NCBI GenBank assembly: GCA_020200995.1
Contig: JAIVHQ010000231.1
Location: 1 to 12,105 of the forward strand
Direction of reading: 5' to 3'
DNA length: 12,105 nucleotides
From: Flavobacteriales bacterium
Lineage (GTDB): Bacteria; Bacteroidota; Bacteroidia; Flavobacteriales_D; Cryomorphaceae
Shown here piece by piece: positions 1-6,144 of this stretch. The first letter of the stretch is position 1; each line of letters begins with the position of its first letter. The notes beneath the pieces were generated by a model. It was not told the DNA's origin. It saw only the letters and a program-made list of their open reading frames with translations, and searched no databases. A program made the position numbers and the translations under genes.

Positions 1-1438
1 CTGCAGTAATTTCTTTCCACTTGCGTGCGCCTTCACTGTTCATGGTCATGGAGGCTTGCACCTGACCGTTCATGTCGTACTGCTGTGAAGCGTCGTTGAT
101 CACACCGCCATCCAGGGGTGCCCTTCCGTCGCGGGTATCCACCTTAATGGCGTAGAGACGCATCACATTATCGTTGCGCTCGTCAGGCTCAGCGGCCCAA
201 AGGAGCATGAGGTCTTTAGGAAGAATGTCCTGCACTTCCTCTTCCTTGAGCATTTCATTAACCGCAGCTGTGTCGGTGAGTAGGGCATAGCCTACCACGG
301 GACCTTGAAAGGGTTGTCCTGTTTCGTCAATGGAAGGAGACAGCTTTGAAAAAAGCGGCAACCGCTTCATTCGCTCTTCTTCGGAAAGGTCGGATTCGAG
401 CTCGTCGTCTTCAAGCGACAGCACATCATCCTCATCTACCTCTGACGTATCTGCGGTTTCTGCTGTATCTGCGGTAGTGGTATCGTCGTCAGAAGGTTCT
501 GAATCCTCAAAAAGATCTTCCACGGACGAGTCTGAATCAGCCGTTTCGGCACCGTCCACATCTGTATCTGAAGTGTCCGACTCAGCTGAGTCGAGCTCAA
601 AATCGGGGTAATACTTTTCACTTAATATTGTATTGGCCTCGTCGAGGTAACCAATGATTTCACTGTTCTCAAAAGTATTCCAAAACTCGAGGTTGGCAGT
701 GCTCTTCAGCTGTCGCCTCACCCGTTCTTTGTCTTTCACACCGGGAAGCTCTACAAGAATACGTCCCGTAAACTGCTGCTTTTGGATGGTGGGTTGTGTC
801 ACTCCGAATTTATCAATTCGCGTGCGGAGAATTTTTTCAGTGTTGTTGATGGCCACGCGCGACTCTTCGCGCAGCTTTTCGAGAATCTCAGCGTTGGTGG
901 CTTCGCGAGGGAAGCGGTCCTTATTGTCGCGGCTGTGAAATACTGAAGCCATCTTCACATCGGGAATCTCGGCATTCCACGCCTGGCCGAAAAGGGTGAC
1001 GAAATCCTCCTGACTGTTCTTCTGCAATTCCTTGGCGGCACTTATTACCTTGAGCAGGTCTTCATTTCGCGCATTGTTGCTGAGGTTGACAATAAGGTCG
1101 GGGATCGAAACTTCTAGGGTAACGCTCATACCTCCTGCGAGGTCAAGACCGAGGTTGATCTGCTTCGACTTCGACTCCGAATAGGTGTATCCGAATAAAG
1201 GATAAATCGGTTCGTTGGCATTTTTGGTCAGGTACTCGGTTTTGAACTCTTCCATGAGGAGCGCTTCGGTGAGCATCCCGATTTCACCGTCAACATCGCG
1301 AACAGAGTCAAGTTGCGAGAGCGCATAGCTGTCGGCTTTTTTCTCGAAAGCGGAAGTTACGAATGAAAATGATATTTGAAACAAGCAGGCCAGTGTCAAC
1401 AGAATGGTGAATAGCCAAATAGCGCCTTTGTTTTGCAT
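1..1438 (-). CDS. secDF: Protein translocase SecD/SecDF, N-terminal part (cut by window edge)
   Basis: This is the periplasmic-domain half of SecD, the proton-driven inner-membrane factor that helps pull preproteins out of the SecYEG channel. The frame is open from ATG at 1438 to the left edge (479 codons). Residues 6-27 form TM1. The conserved GLDLAGGM motif is at 97-104. The P1-domain signature (ILRTRIDKFGV, then RILVELPGVKD) spans about 203-236, and LDGGVINDA...NSEGARKW lies near the edge, just before the expected membrane bundle. In Bacteroidota SecD and SecF are usually one fused protein; the fusion cannot be confirmed here because the C-terminal half is missing. Residues 280-355 are an acidic insert with 35 Asp/Glu and no Lys or Arg, placed between the two P1 halves. 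A TATATTTG promoter element lies 28 bp upstream. The family call is firm; the secDF rather than secD name is inferred. Confidence 0.93.
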   Translation of the reverse strand, partial: MQNKGAIWLFTILLTLACLFQISFSFVTSAFEKKADSYALSQLDSVRDVDGEIGMLTEALLMEEFKTEYLTKNANEPIYPLFGYTYSESKSKQINLGLDLAGGMSVTLEVSIPDLIVNLSNNARNEDLLKVISAAKELQKNSQEDFVTLFGQAWNAEIPDVKMASVFHSRDNKDRFPREATNAEILEKLREESRVAINNTEKILRTRIDKFGVTQPTIQKQQFTGRILVELPGVKDKERVRRQLKSTANLEFWNTFENSEIIGYLDEANTILSEKYYPDFELDSAESDTSDTDVDGAETADSDSSVEDLFEDSEPSDDDTTTADTAETADTSEVDEDDVLSLEDDELESDLSEEERMKRLPLFSKLSPSIDETGQPFQGPVVGYALLTDTAAVNEMLKEEEVQDILPKDLMLLWAAEPDERNDNVMRLYAIKVDTRDGRAPLDGGVINDASQQYDMNGQVQASMTMNSEGARKWKEITA

Positions 1439-1465
1439 GCGGTTTTGCGATTTTTTATCGAGCCG

Positions 1466-1496
1466 CAAATATAGACCTAAATAGGTAATTTCCCAA
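1466..1496 (-). promoter_or_regulatory. Bacteroidota-type promoter for secDF
   Basis: Read on the minus strand, TTGGG (1496-1492) is followed after about 18 bases by TATATTTG (1473-1466). This matches the Bacteroidota vegetative pattern TTG...TAnnTTTG with near-normal spacing. It sits 28 bp upstream of the secDF ATG. No clear Shine-Dalgarno sequence is seen, which is usual for the phylum. Transcription start is not mapped. Confidence 0.6.
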
Positions 1497-1614
1497 TATA
1501 GTGAAATTTAAGCCCAAAAAGCTGAATTTGCGGCGACTACTGCCTACGCAACCTGGCCGTTTTGGATTCATCGAATGGCACTTTTCTTATGATTCTTCCT
1601 TGAAAAATACTTCC

Positions 1615-1622
1615 TACCTTTG
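1615..1622 (+). promoter_or_regulatory. Likely -7 element for the FG-GAP T9SS gene
   Basis: TACCTTTG fits the TAnnTTTG -7 consensus of Bacteroidota and ends 23 bp before the ATG at 1646. There is no convincing TTG at the normal -33 distance (the nearest TTG, 1600-1602, is too close), so the promoter may be weak or depend on an activator. Confidence 0.45.
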
Positions 1623-1645
1623 AATTCGAAGATTTATAAACCAAG

Positions 1646-3883
1646 ATGTACAAGCTTCTAACTGTCTTTTCAATATTTTTGGCCACATCGGCCTTGCAAG
1701 GCCAATTCGCTGTGGAGCCGTCTGTTGATATCCCGGTTTTTTCCGGAAACGGCACCCAACTTCTCAATCCTTGGACGGGCGGCATGAATGCCGTGCAACT
1801 TTCTACCTTCGATGCGGACGGGGATGGGGAAGCTGACGACATCTTCCTCTTCGACAGGGGTGGGAACAGAATTCTGGTTTTCATCGGCGACATGGAAAAC
1901 GGCGAACGCACCTATACATATGATCCCTCGTACGCCACAGCTTTTCCGCACCTGGAACGGTGGGCACTGCTAAGGGATTTCAACTGTGACGGAAAAAAAG
2001 ATATCTTCACCTATAGCCTTCTCGGTGGAGGGCTGGCTGCATACGCCAACACCACACCAGATGGTGGAAACCTGGGTTTTGAATTGGAAAATGAGCTGCT
2101 CACCAGCAGATTTCAGTTCAACCCGAACAGTGCTTTCCAAACCAATATTTACGCCAGTTCACTCGACTTGCCCGCCATTGTGGACCTGGACGGCGATGGC
2201 GACCTCGATATTTTCACCTTTTCGGTAACGGGCACCCAGCTCGAGTACCACGAAAATCTCAGCGTGGACTCTACCGACTCCTGCTCCCCTAACCTCTACC
2301 GTGCCGCTAACCTCTGCTATGGCCAGTTTCGCGAAGGCTCAGAAAGCAACGAGGTATTTTTGGGCCAGCCTTGTAATTTTAATGTACTCGACCCGCGATC
2401 TGCAGAAGAAATAACGGACAACGGTGGTTCGCGACATGTGGGTACCACTTTACTGGCTTTAGATGGCAACGACGACGGCATCTACGACCTGGTGATTGGA
2501 GGAGTGAGCTACAGCAACCTGACTTTTTTGGAAAACAGCGTAAGCTCTGCAGGTATAGACAGCATCGTGGACTTTCAAAGTGACTTCCCGGCGGGCTTCG
2601 GGGCTCCCGCGGTAAATCTCGATAATTTTGTGTCGAGCTTTTACGAAGACGTGACGGGCAATGATGTGCGCGACCTCATAGCAACCGTAAACGAATCGGC
2701 CACCGCCCGCAATACCCGATCGGTTTGGCTGTACGAAAATCTCGGAACGGAAAGCGCCCCCATCTTTTCACTCGCCACAGATGAATTCCTGCAAAACACC
2801 ACCATTGACCACGGTGAGACCGCAGCACCCGTATTTGCAGATGTCAACGGCGATGGCCTGCCCGACATGGTAATAGGCTCGCGTGGTCAATTTATTCAGA
2901 ATTCCGAATTTCGACCCACACTCTCCCTCTACCTCAACACCGGTACACCGAGCGCGCCTACCTTCACCCTGGAAGACCCCGACTGGCTGCAAGTTTCCGA
3001 AATCGGCCTCGGCCAATATATTCACCCCACTTTCGGGGACATCGACGGCGACGGTGATTCAGACCTCGTGATTGGCGATGCTTCGGGCCGTGTATTTCTA
3101 TTGCTTAACACTGCGGGGACGGGCAATGAAATGTCATTTGAACTTGCAGGAGCCATCACCGCCGAGGATGGAGTGATCGATGTCGGACAAGTAGCAACTC
3201 CGCAGCTCTTCGACCTGGACGGAGATGGAAAACTCGACCTCATCATCGGAGAGCGCAATGGAAATATCAATTACTACCGAAATAATGATGAGCCGGGCAA
3301 TGTAAGTTTCACCTTTGAAACCGATACACTCGGTGATATCAGTACCATTGAGTTCGGATTCTTTATTGGAAGCAGCAGCCCCCACTTTTTCACGCACGAC
3401 GACATCACCTACCTCTTGCTGGGGGTGGAACGCGGGCGTCTTCACCTCTACAGCGGGATCGACGGAAACGAAACGGGCACCTATACCGCCGATGACCTGA
3501 ACGCATTCGACATCGAAACCGGGGAGAAGGCGCGGCCTTTTGTCATAGACATCAACAATGACGGCACGCCTGACATTTTTTGCGGAAGCATCGGGGGCGG
3601 CGTTCTGCACTTCGAAGGCACCGGGCCCGTATCGACCCGAAACGAGTCAAAGCCCGGGTCTCTTCGCCTCTACCCCAACCCTGCCGGCGATTTTATCAAT
3701 GTGGAAAGCGAACTGATTTCGGCGGGCGCCTCATACTTCATATACGATCTCGCCGGAAAAATCGTGAAATCCGGATCGCTCAACGGTGGTGCAGCCCACG
3801 TGGGCAACCTGCCATCGGGAGCATACATCATTGTGGCCGAGCATGGCAACATTCGGGAGCGGGGCCTTTGGATCAAGCAGTGA
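1646..3883 (+). CDS. Secreted FG-GAP/VCBS-repeat protein with T9SS type A sorting domain
   Basis: This 745-residue protein starts with a Sec signal peptide (K4, hydrophobic core to about residue 17, likely cleavage near residue 20). The mature part carries nine Asp-rich loops of the form DxDxDGxxD, beginning at residues 56, 111, 180, 273, 335, 399, 465, 523 and 635. Several are followed by hydrophobic-IG, as in FG-GAP/VCBS beta-propeller blades that bind calcium. The loops at 335 (DVTGNDVRD) and 111 (DFNCDGKKD) are degenerate. Residues 673-745 form a T9SS type A C-terminal domain: LRLYPNPAGD, a YDLAGKIV strand, LPSGAYII and a final strand. The protein should therefore pass the inner membrane by Sec and the outer membrane by T9SS, with the tail removed and the product anchored or released. 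Ligand and function are unknown; an adhesive or glycan-related role is only a guess. It runs divergently from secDF and convergently to mdh. Confidence 0.9.
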   Translation: MYKLLTVFSIFLATSALQGQFAVEPSVDIPVFSGNGTQLLNPWTGGMNAVQLSTFDADGDGEADDIFLFDRGGNRILVFIGDMENGERTYTYDPSYATAFPHLERWALLRDFNCDGKKDIFTYSLLGGGLAAYANTTPDGGNLGFELENELLTSRFQFNPNSAFQTNIYASSLDLPAIVDLDGDGDLDIFTFSVTGTQLEYHENLSVDSTDSCSPNLYRAANLCYGQFREGSESNEVFLGQPCNFNVLDPRSAEEITDNGGSRHVGTTLLALDGNDDGIYDLVIGGVSYSNLTFLENSVSSAGIDSIVDFQSDFPAGFGAPAVNLDNFVSSFYEDVTGNDVRDLIATVNESATARNTRSVWLYENLGTESAPIFSLATDEFLQNTTIDHGETAAPVFADVNGDGLPDMVIGSRGQFIQNSEFRPTLSLYLNTGTPSAPTFTLEDPDWLQVSEIGLGQYIHPTFGDIDGDGDSDLVIGDASGRVFLLLNTAGTGNEMSFELAGAITAEDGVIDVGQVATPQLFDLDGDGKLDLIIGERNGNINYYRNNDEPGNVSFTFETDTLGDISTIEFGFFIGSSSPHFFTHDDITYLLLGVERGRLHLYSGIDGNETGTYTADDLNAFDIETGEKARPFVIDINNDGTPDIFCGSIGGGVLHFEGTGPVSTRNESKPGSLRLYPNPAGDFINVESELISAGASYFIYDLAGKIVKSGSLNGGAAHVGNLPSGAYIIVAEHGNIRERGLWIKQ

Positions 3884-3885
3884 CA

Positions 3886-3926
3886 CCGCTCCACTGCATA
3901 AGCAGGTGATAATCCCGCAGTGGCGG
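3886..3926. repeat. Imperfect dyad just after the FG-GAP gene stop
   Basis: CCACTGC (3891-3897) pairs with GCAGTGG (3917-3923). The stem extends by CCG (3886-3888) with CGG (3924-3926) across a two-base bulge. It begins three bases after the stop codon. There is no T-run on the plus strand, so it is not a canonical intrinsic terminator, though it could stabilise the mRNA 3' end. Confidence 0.55.
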
Positions 3927-3989
3927 ATGATCATCCGGTAGAGGCGAAAAATCTTCCGGTAGAGGCGGAAGATTTTCCGCCTCTACCGG
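3924..3989. repeat. REP-like palindrome cluster with three copies of CCGGTAGAGGCG
   Basis: A perfect 14 bp palindrome, CGGATGATCATCCG (3924-3937), runs into two direct copies of CCGGTAGAGGCG (3935-3946 and 3956-3967, 21 bp apart). An inverted third copy is at 3978-3989. The second and third copies sit in a perfect hairpin: CCGGTAGAGGCGGAA (3956-3970), loop GATT, complement 3975-3989. An alternative stem, ATCTTCCG (3951-3958) with CGGAAGAT (3966-3973), would exclude the main hairpin. The layout resembles REP/BIME-type intergenic palindromes. Whether it is dispersed in this genome cannot be seen from one window. Confidence 0.75.
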
Positions 3990-4153
3990 CAATACATACG
4001 TCCCCCCGCCCAACCCCGACATTCGCAGTTGCCGTTTGACCGCTTGGGCGGACAGCCAAATGCGGGATCATCCGCACCCAATAATTATTTTTGATGAACG
4101 CTGTGGTGAAACGCGAACCTCACCGAAAACTCAACCGTGAATACAAGCCTTTA

Positions 4154-4186
4154 AAAAAGCCCTGTGGCAATACCGCAGGGCTTTTT
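4154..4186. terminator. Bidirectional intrinsic terminator between convergent genes
   Basis: GCCCTG (4159-4164) pairs with CAGGGC (4176-4181). The stem extends inward through a T-G wobble and GG/CC to a CAATA loop. It is flanked by A5 (4154-4158) and T5 (4182-4186), so either strand yields a GC stem followed by U residues. It can end the FG-GAP transcript (plus) and the mdh transcript (minus). Confidence 0.85.
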
Positions 4187-4197
4187 GGAAATTAAAG

Positions 4198-4241
4198 TTC
4201 AGCCACTAATTAGAATCTGTCAATATCCTCATGTGGCTGAA
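4198..4241. repeat. Inverted repeat TTCAGCCAC / GTGGCTGAA competing with the long hairpin
   Basis: TTCAGCCAC (4198-4206) and GTGGCTGAA (4233-4241) are perfect 9 bp inverted repeats with a 26-base loop. The right arm is also the left foot of the 4233-4355 hairpin, so the two structures cannot form together in one RNA. Confidence 0.6.
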
Positions 4242-4355
4242 TCAGAAAGTTCATTCTCAAGGCGCACGAAGGTTTGAAAAGCAAGGAGTTGACTAAAGTC
4301 AATGACTGTTTTCAAGCCAAGTGAAACGCCGAGAATGGGCTTTCTGAACAGCCAC
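4233..4355. repeat. Long imperfect hairpin (123 nt) abutting the mdh stop codon
   Basis: Paired blocks from the base inward are GTGGCTG 4233-4239 with 4349-4355, TCAGAAAG 4242-4249 with 4340-4347, CATTCTC 4252-4258 with 4331-4337, GGCG 4261-4264 with 4327-4330, GGTTTGAAAA 4271-4280 with 4309-4318 (one wobble), and TTGAC 4289-4293 with GTCAA 4298-4302 around a TAAA loop. In the mdh transcript the structure starts three bases after the stop codon and precedes the terminator. No open reading frame or target-site duplication is evident. It may be a 3' UTR structure, a small RNA, or a MITE-like remnant; the sequence alone does not decide. Confidence 0.7.
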
Positions 4356-4358
4356 AAA

Positions 4359-5300
4359 TCAAGCGGTCATTACACCCATATTGTCTAATACATCCATCAC
4401 CTCCTTCACCGAATTGGCGGAAGTGTAAAGTGCTTCTTTCTCCTGCTCGTTAAGCTTGAGCTCGATGATTTCTTCAATTCCGTTCTTGCCGAGCTTGGTG
4501 GGCACTCCGAGGTAAATGTCTTTCAGGCCGTACTCACCCTGCAGCCATGCGCAAGAGGGGAAAATTCGCTTTTGGTCGCGAACCACGGCTTCCACCATTT
4601 GAGCGGCAGCTGCACCGGGTGCATACCAAGCAGAAGTACCGAGAAGGTTTACAATTTCTCCCCCACCCTTCTTGGTGCGTTCGATGATGGCGTTAAGCTT
4701 GTCTTCGGCGATGAGTTCAGTCACGGGAATACCGGCAACTGTAGTGTATCGTGGCAACGGCACCATGGTATCACCGTGGCCGCCCATGAGCACTGCCTGG
4801 ATGTCTTTGGGGGATACGTTGAGTTCAGTAGCGAGAAAGGCGCGGTATCGGGCAGTATCGAGCACCCCGGCCATTCCGAATACGCGGCGGGAGTCGACTT
4901 TTGCCGTAAGGTAGGCCGCGTAAGACATTACGTCGAGGGGATTACTCACGATGATGATTTTAGCATTGGGCGAGTACTTCACTACTTGTTCGGTCACGCT
5001 CTTTACAATGCCTGCATTGGTAGCGATCAAATCGTCGCGGCTCATGCCCGGCTTTCGGGGCAGTCCCGATGTAATTACCACTACCTCTGAGCCTCTGGTG
5101 CGCTCATAGTCGTTTGTGGACCCCGTCACGCGCGAGTCGTAGAGATTAATGGGAGCAGTTTCCCAAATATCGAGTGCTTTGCCCTCGGCAAAACCTTCTT
5201 TAATATCGAGGAGAACCACCTCGTTGGCAAGTTCTTTGTGAGCGATTACATTCGCACAGGTGGCGCCTACGTTGCCGGCACCTACTACAGTTACTTTCAT
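4359..5300 (-). CDS. mdh: NAD-dependent malate dehydrogenase
   Basis: This 313-residue enzyme of the LDH/MDH superfamily (LDH-like MDH, about the usual length) interconverts malate and oxaloacetate with NAD in the TCA cycle, in the cytosol. The Rossmann motif VVGAGNVGA is at 5-13, and Asp32 at the end of the second strand favours NAD over NADP. Arg82 and Arg88 in the mobile loop (GLPRKPGMSRDD) bind the dicarboxylate; arginine rather than glutamine at 82 indicates malate rather than lactate. Asn120 lies in VSNPLDV, Asp148 and Arg151 in LDTARYR, and the catalytic His175 in GGHGD. All key residues are present, so the enzyme should be active. It stands alone, divergent from the sigma gene, with its own TATATTTG element and a large hairpin directly after the stop. 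The start at 5300 gives the canonical N-terminus MKVTVVGAGN. Confidence 0.97.
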   Translation of the reverse strand: MKVTVVGAGNVGATCANVIAHKELANEVVLLDIKEGFAEGKALDIWETAPINLYDSRVTGSTNDYERTRGSEVVVITSGLPRKPGMSRDDLIATNAGIVKSVTEQVVKYSPNAKIIIVSNPLDVMSYAAYLTAKVDSRRVFGMAGVLDTARYRAFLATELNVSPKDIQAVLMGGHGDTMVPLPRYTTVAGIPVTELIAEDKLNAIIERTKKGGGEIVNLLGTSAWYAPGAAAAQMVEAVVRDQKRIFPSCAWLQGEYGLKDIYLGVPTKLGKNGIEEIIELKLNEQEKEALYTSANSVKEVMDVLDNMGVMTA

Positions 5301-5337
5301 GGGTATGAATGGATTTAAGTTTCAGTTGTCAAAGTCG

Positions 5338-5345
5338 CAAATATA
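5338..5345 (-). promoter_or_regulatory. Likely -7 element for mdh
   Basis: The minus strand reads TATATTTG, a perfect TAnnTTTG match, 37 bp upstream of the mdh ATG. It is the same octamer as in front of secDF. A clear TTG at the -33 distance is not seen. Confidence 0.55.
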
Positions 5346-5439
5346 AGAGATATGCCGCGATAGACACCTACACCGCGCTGTGAATAATCCTTAAACCCTC
5401 CAAACCTCCGTGCGAAACTGCACTTTTCGCGAATAAATG

Positions 5440-5447
5440 TATATTTA
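5440..5447 (+). promoter_or_regulatory. Possible -7 element for the sigma factor operon
   Basis: TATATTTA differs from TAnnTTTG only in the last base and lies about 70 bp upstream of the proposed TTG start. No clear TTG is found at the -33 distance. A self-regulated promoter with a different consensus is possible. Confidence 0.3.
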
Positions 5448-5517
5448 GCCGCTTCTAAAGGCTTTCGACCTCGCTGAAATTGCATTTCTATGCAAAATCG
5501 TTCGTGGTTCGGCAACC

Positions 5518-6144
5518 TTGCATAATTCGAGCGTCTTGAAAATAACTGATGTAAACAGCCTCAGCGAAGATCAACTTAAAAAGCTGGTCGAAGGCTGCAT
5601 TAAGAACCATCGCAAAAGCCAGGAAGCTATTTACCAAATGCTCTTCGGGAAGATGGCGGCGGTTTGCAGGCGCTACACCAATAATGAAGATCGGGCAAAA
5701 GACATTTTGCAGGACGGATTCATTAAGGTGTTTAAGAGTATGGAGAAATTCAATTTTGAGGGCTCATTCGAAGGGTGGGTTCGCAGAATTGTGGTGAATA
5801 CGGCAATCGATTACGTTCGAAAGTCGAAAACTGATTTTTTGCTTGCGAATGAAGGTAAAGACGTGGAAGACTACCACGAATCGCTTTACGAAGAGGAGGA
5901 GGCGGATGAACCCGTCGAAATGACGCTCGAAGTAGGTGATGTGAGAAACGGAATGGAAAAGCTCTCGACTGCCTACCGCACCGTTTTCAACTTGTACGTC
6001 TTCGAAAATTATTCGCACCAGGAAATAGCCGATGCCCTCAATGTGAGTGTGGGCACCAGCAAATCGAATTTGGCAAAGGCCAGGGCCAACTTAAAGAAAA
6101 TACTGACCAAAGAACTTGAAAAGCGCAATGGAACAGAAGTTTAA
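5518..6144 (+). CDS. ECF-family RNA polymerase sigma factor
   Basis: This 208-residue sigma-70 family protein redirects core RNA polymerase to alternative promoters. Region 2 spans about 36-104: YQMLFGKMAAVCRRYT, the core-binding stretch AKDILQDGFIKVF, then GSFEGWVRRIVVNTAIDYVRK for -10 recognition. Region 4 spans about 146-197, with the helix-turn-helix SHQEIADALNVSVGTSKSNL. The linker at 113-140 is strongly acidic. The family is the common Bacteroidota ECF type (GSFEGWVRRI); P. gingivalis SigP, which acts on T9SS genes, is a known ECF regulator in the phylum, but orthology is not claimed. No ATG lies in frame between the TAG at 5446 and region 2, so the start is non-ATG: TTG at 5518, or TTG at 5536 as an alternative. 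The stop overlaps the next gene by 17 bases, implying translational coupling to a membrane partner. Confidence 0.93.
   Translation: MHNSSVLKITDVNSLSEDQLKKLVEGCIKNHRKSQEAIYQMLFGKMAAVCRRYTNNEDRAKDILQDGFIKVFKSMEKFNFEGSFEGWVRRIVVNTAIDYVRKSKTDFLLANEGKDVEDYHESLYEEEEADEPVEMTLEVGDVRNGMEKLSTAYRTVFNLYVFENYSHQEIADALNVSVGTSKSNLAKARANLKKILTKELEKRNGTEV

Noticed and set aside
330..611. Serine-rich 93-codon plus-strand frame
   Set aside because: It is the complement of the acidic SecD insert; GAC/GAA-rich codons read backwards give Ser/Val/Phe-type codons.
3134..3610. 158-codon minus-strand frame opposite the FG-GAP gene
   Set aside because: The sense strand has nine family motifs in frame here; the antisense product resembles nothing.
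3956..3989. Perfect 15 bp hairpin as a transcription terminator
   Set aside because: No T-run follows on either strand; the terminator at 4154-4186 has both stem and T/A tracts.
3924..3989. CRISPR-like repeats
   Set aside because: Only two direct copies 21 bp apart, with no spacers of regular length and no cas genes in the window.
4561..5090. 172-codon plus-strand frame opposite mdh
   Set aside because: It is antisense to an enzyme with all catalytic residues in place, so it is a coding shadow.
5315..5515. 66-codon minus-strand frame just upstream of mdh
   Set aside because: It covers the divergent promoter elements, has no recognisable family or start signal, and its composition is not gene-like. 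A leader peptide cannot be fully excluded.
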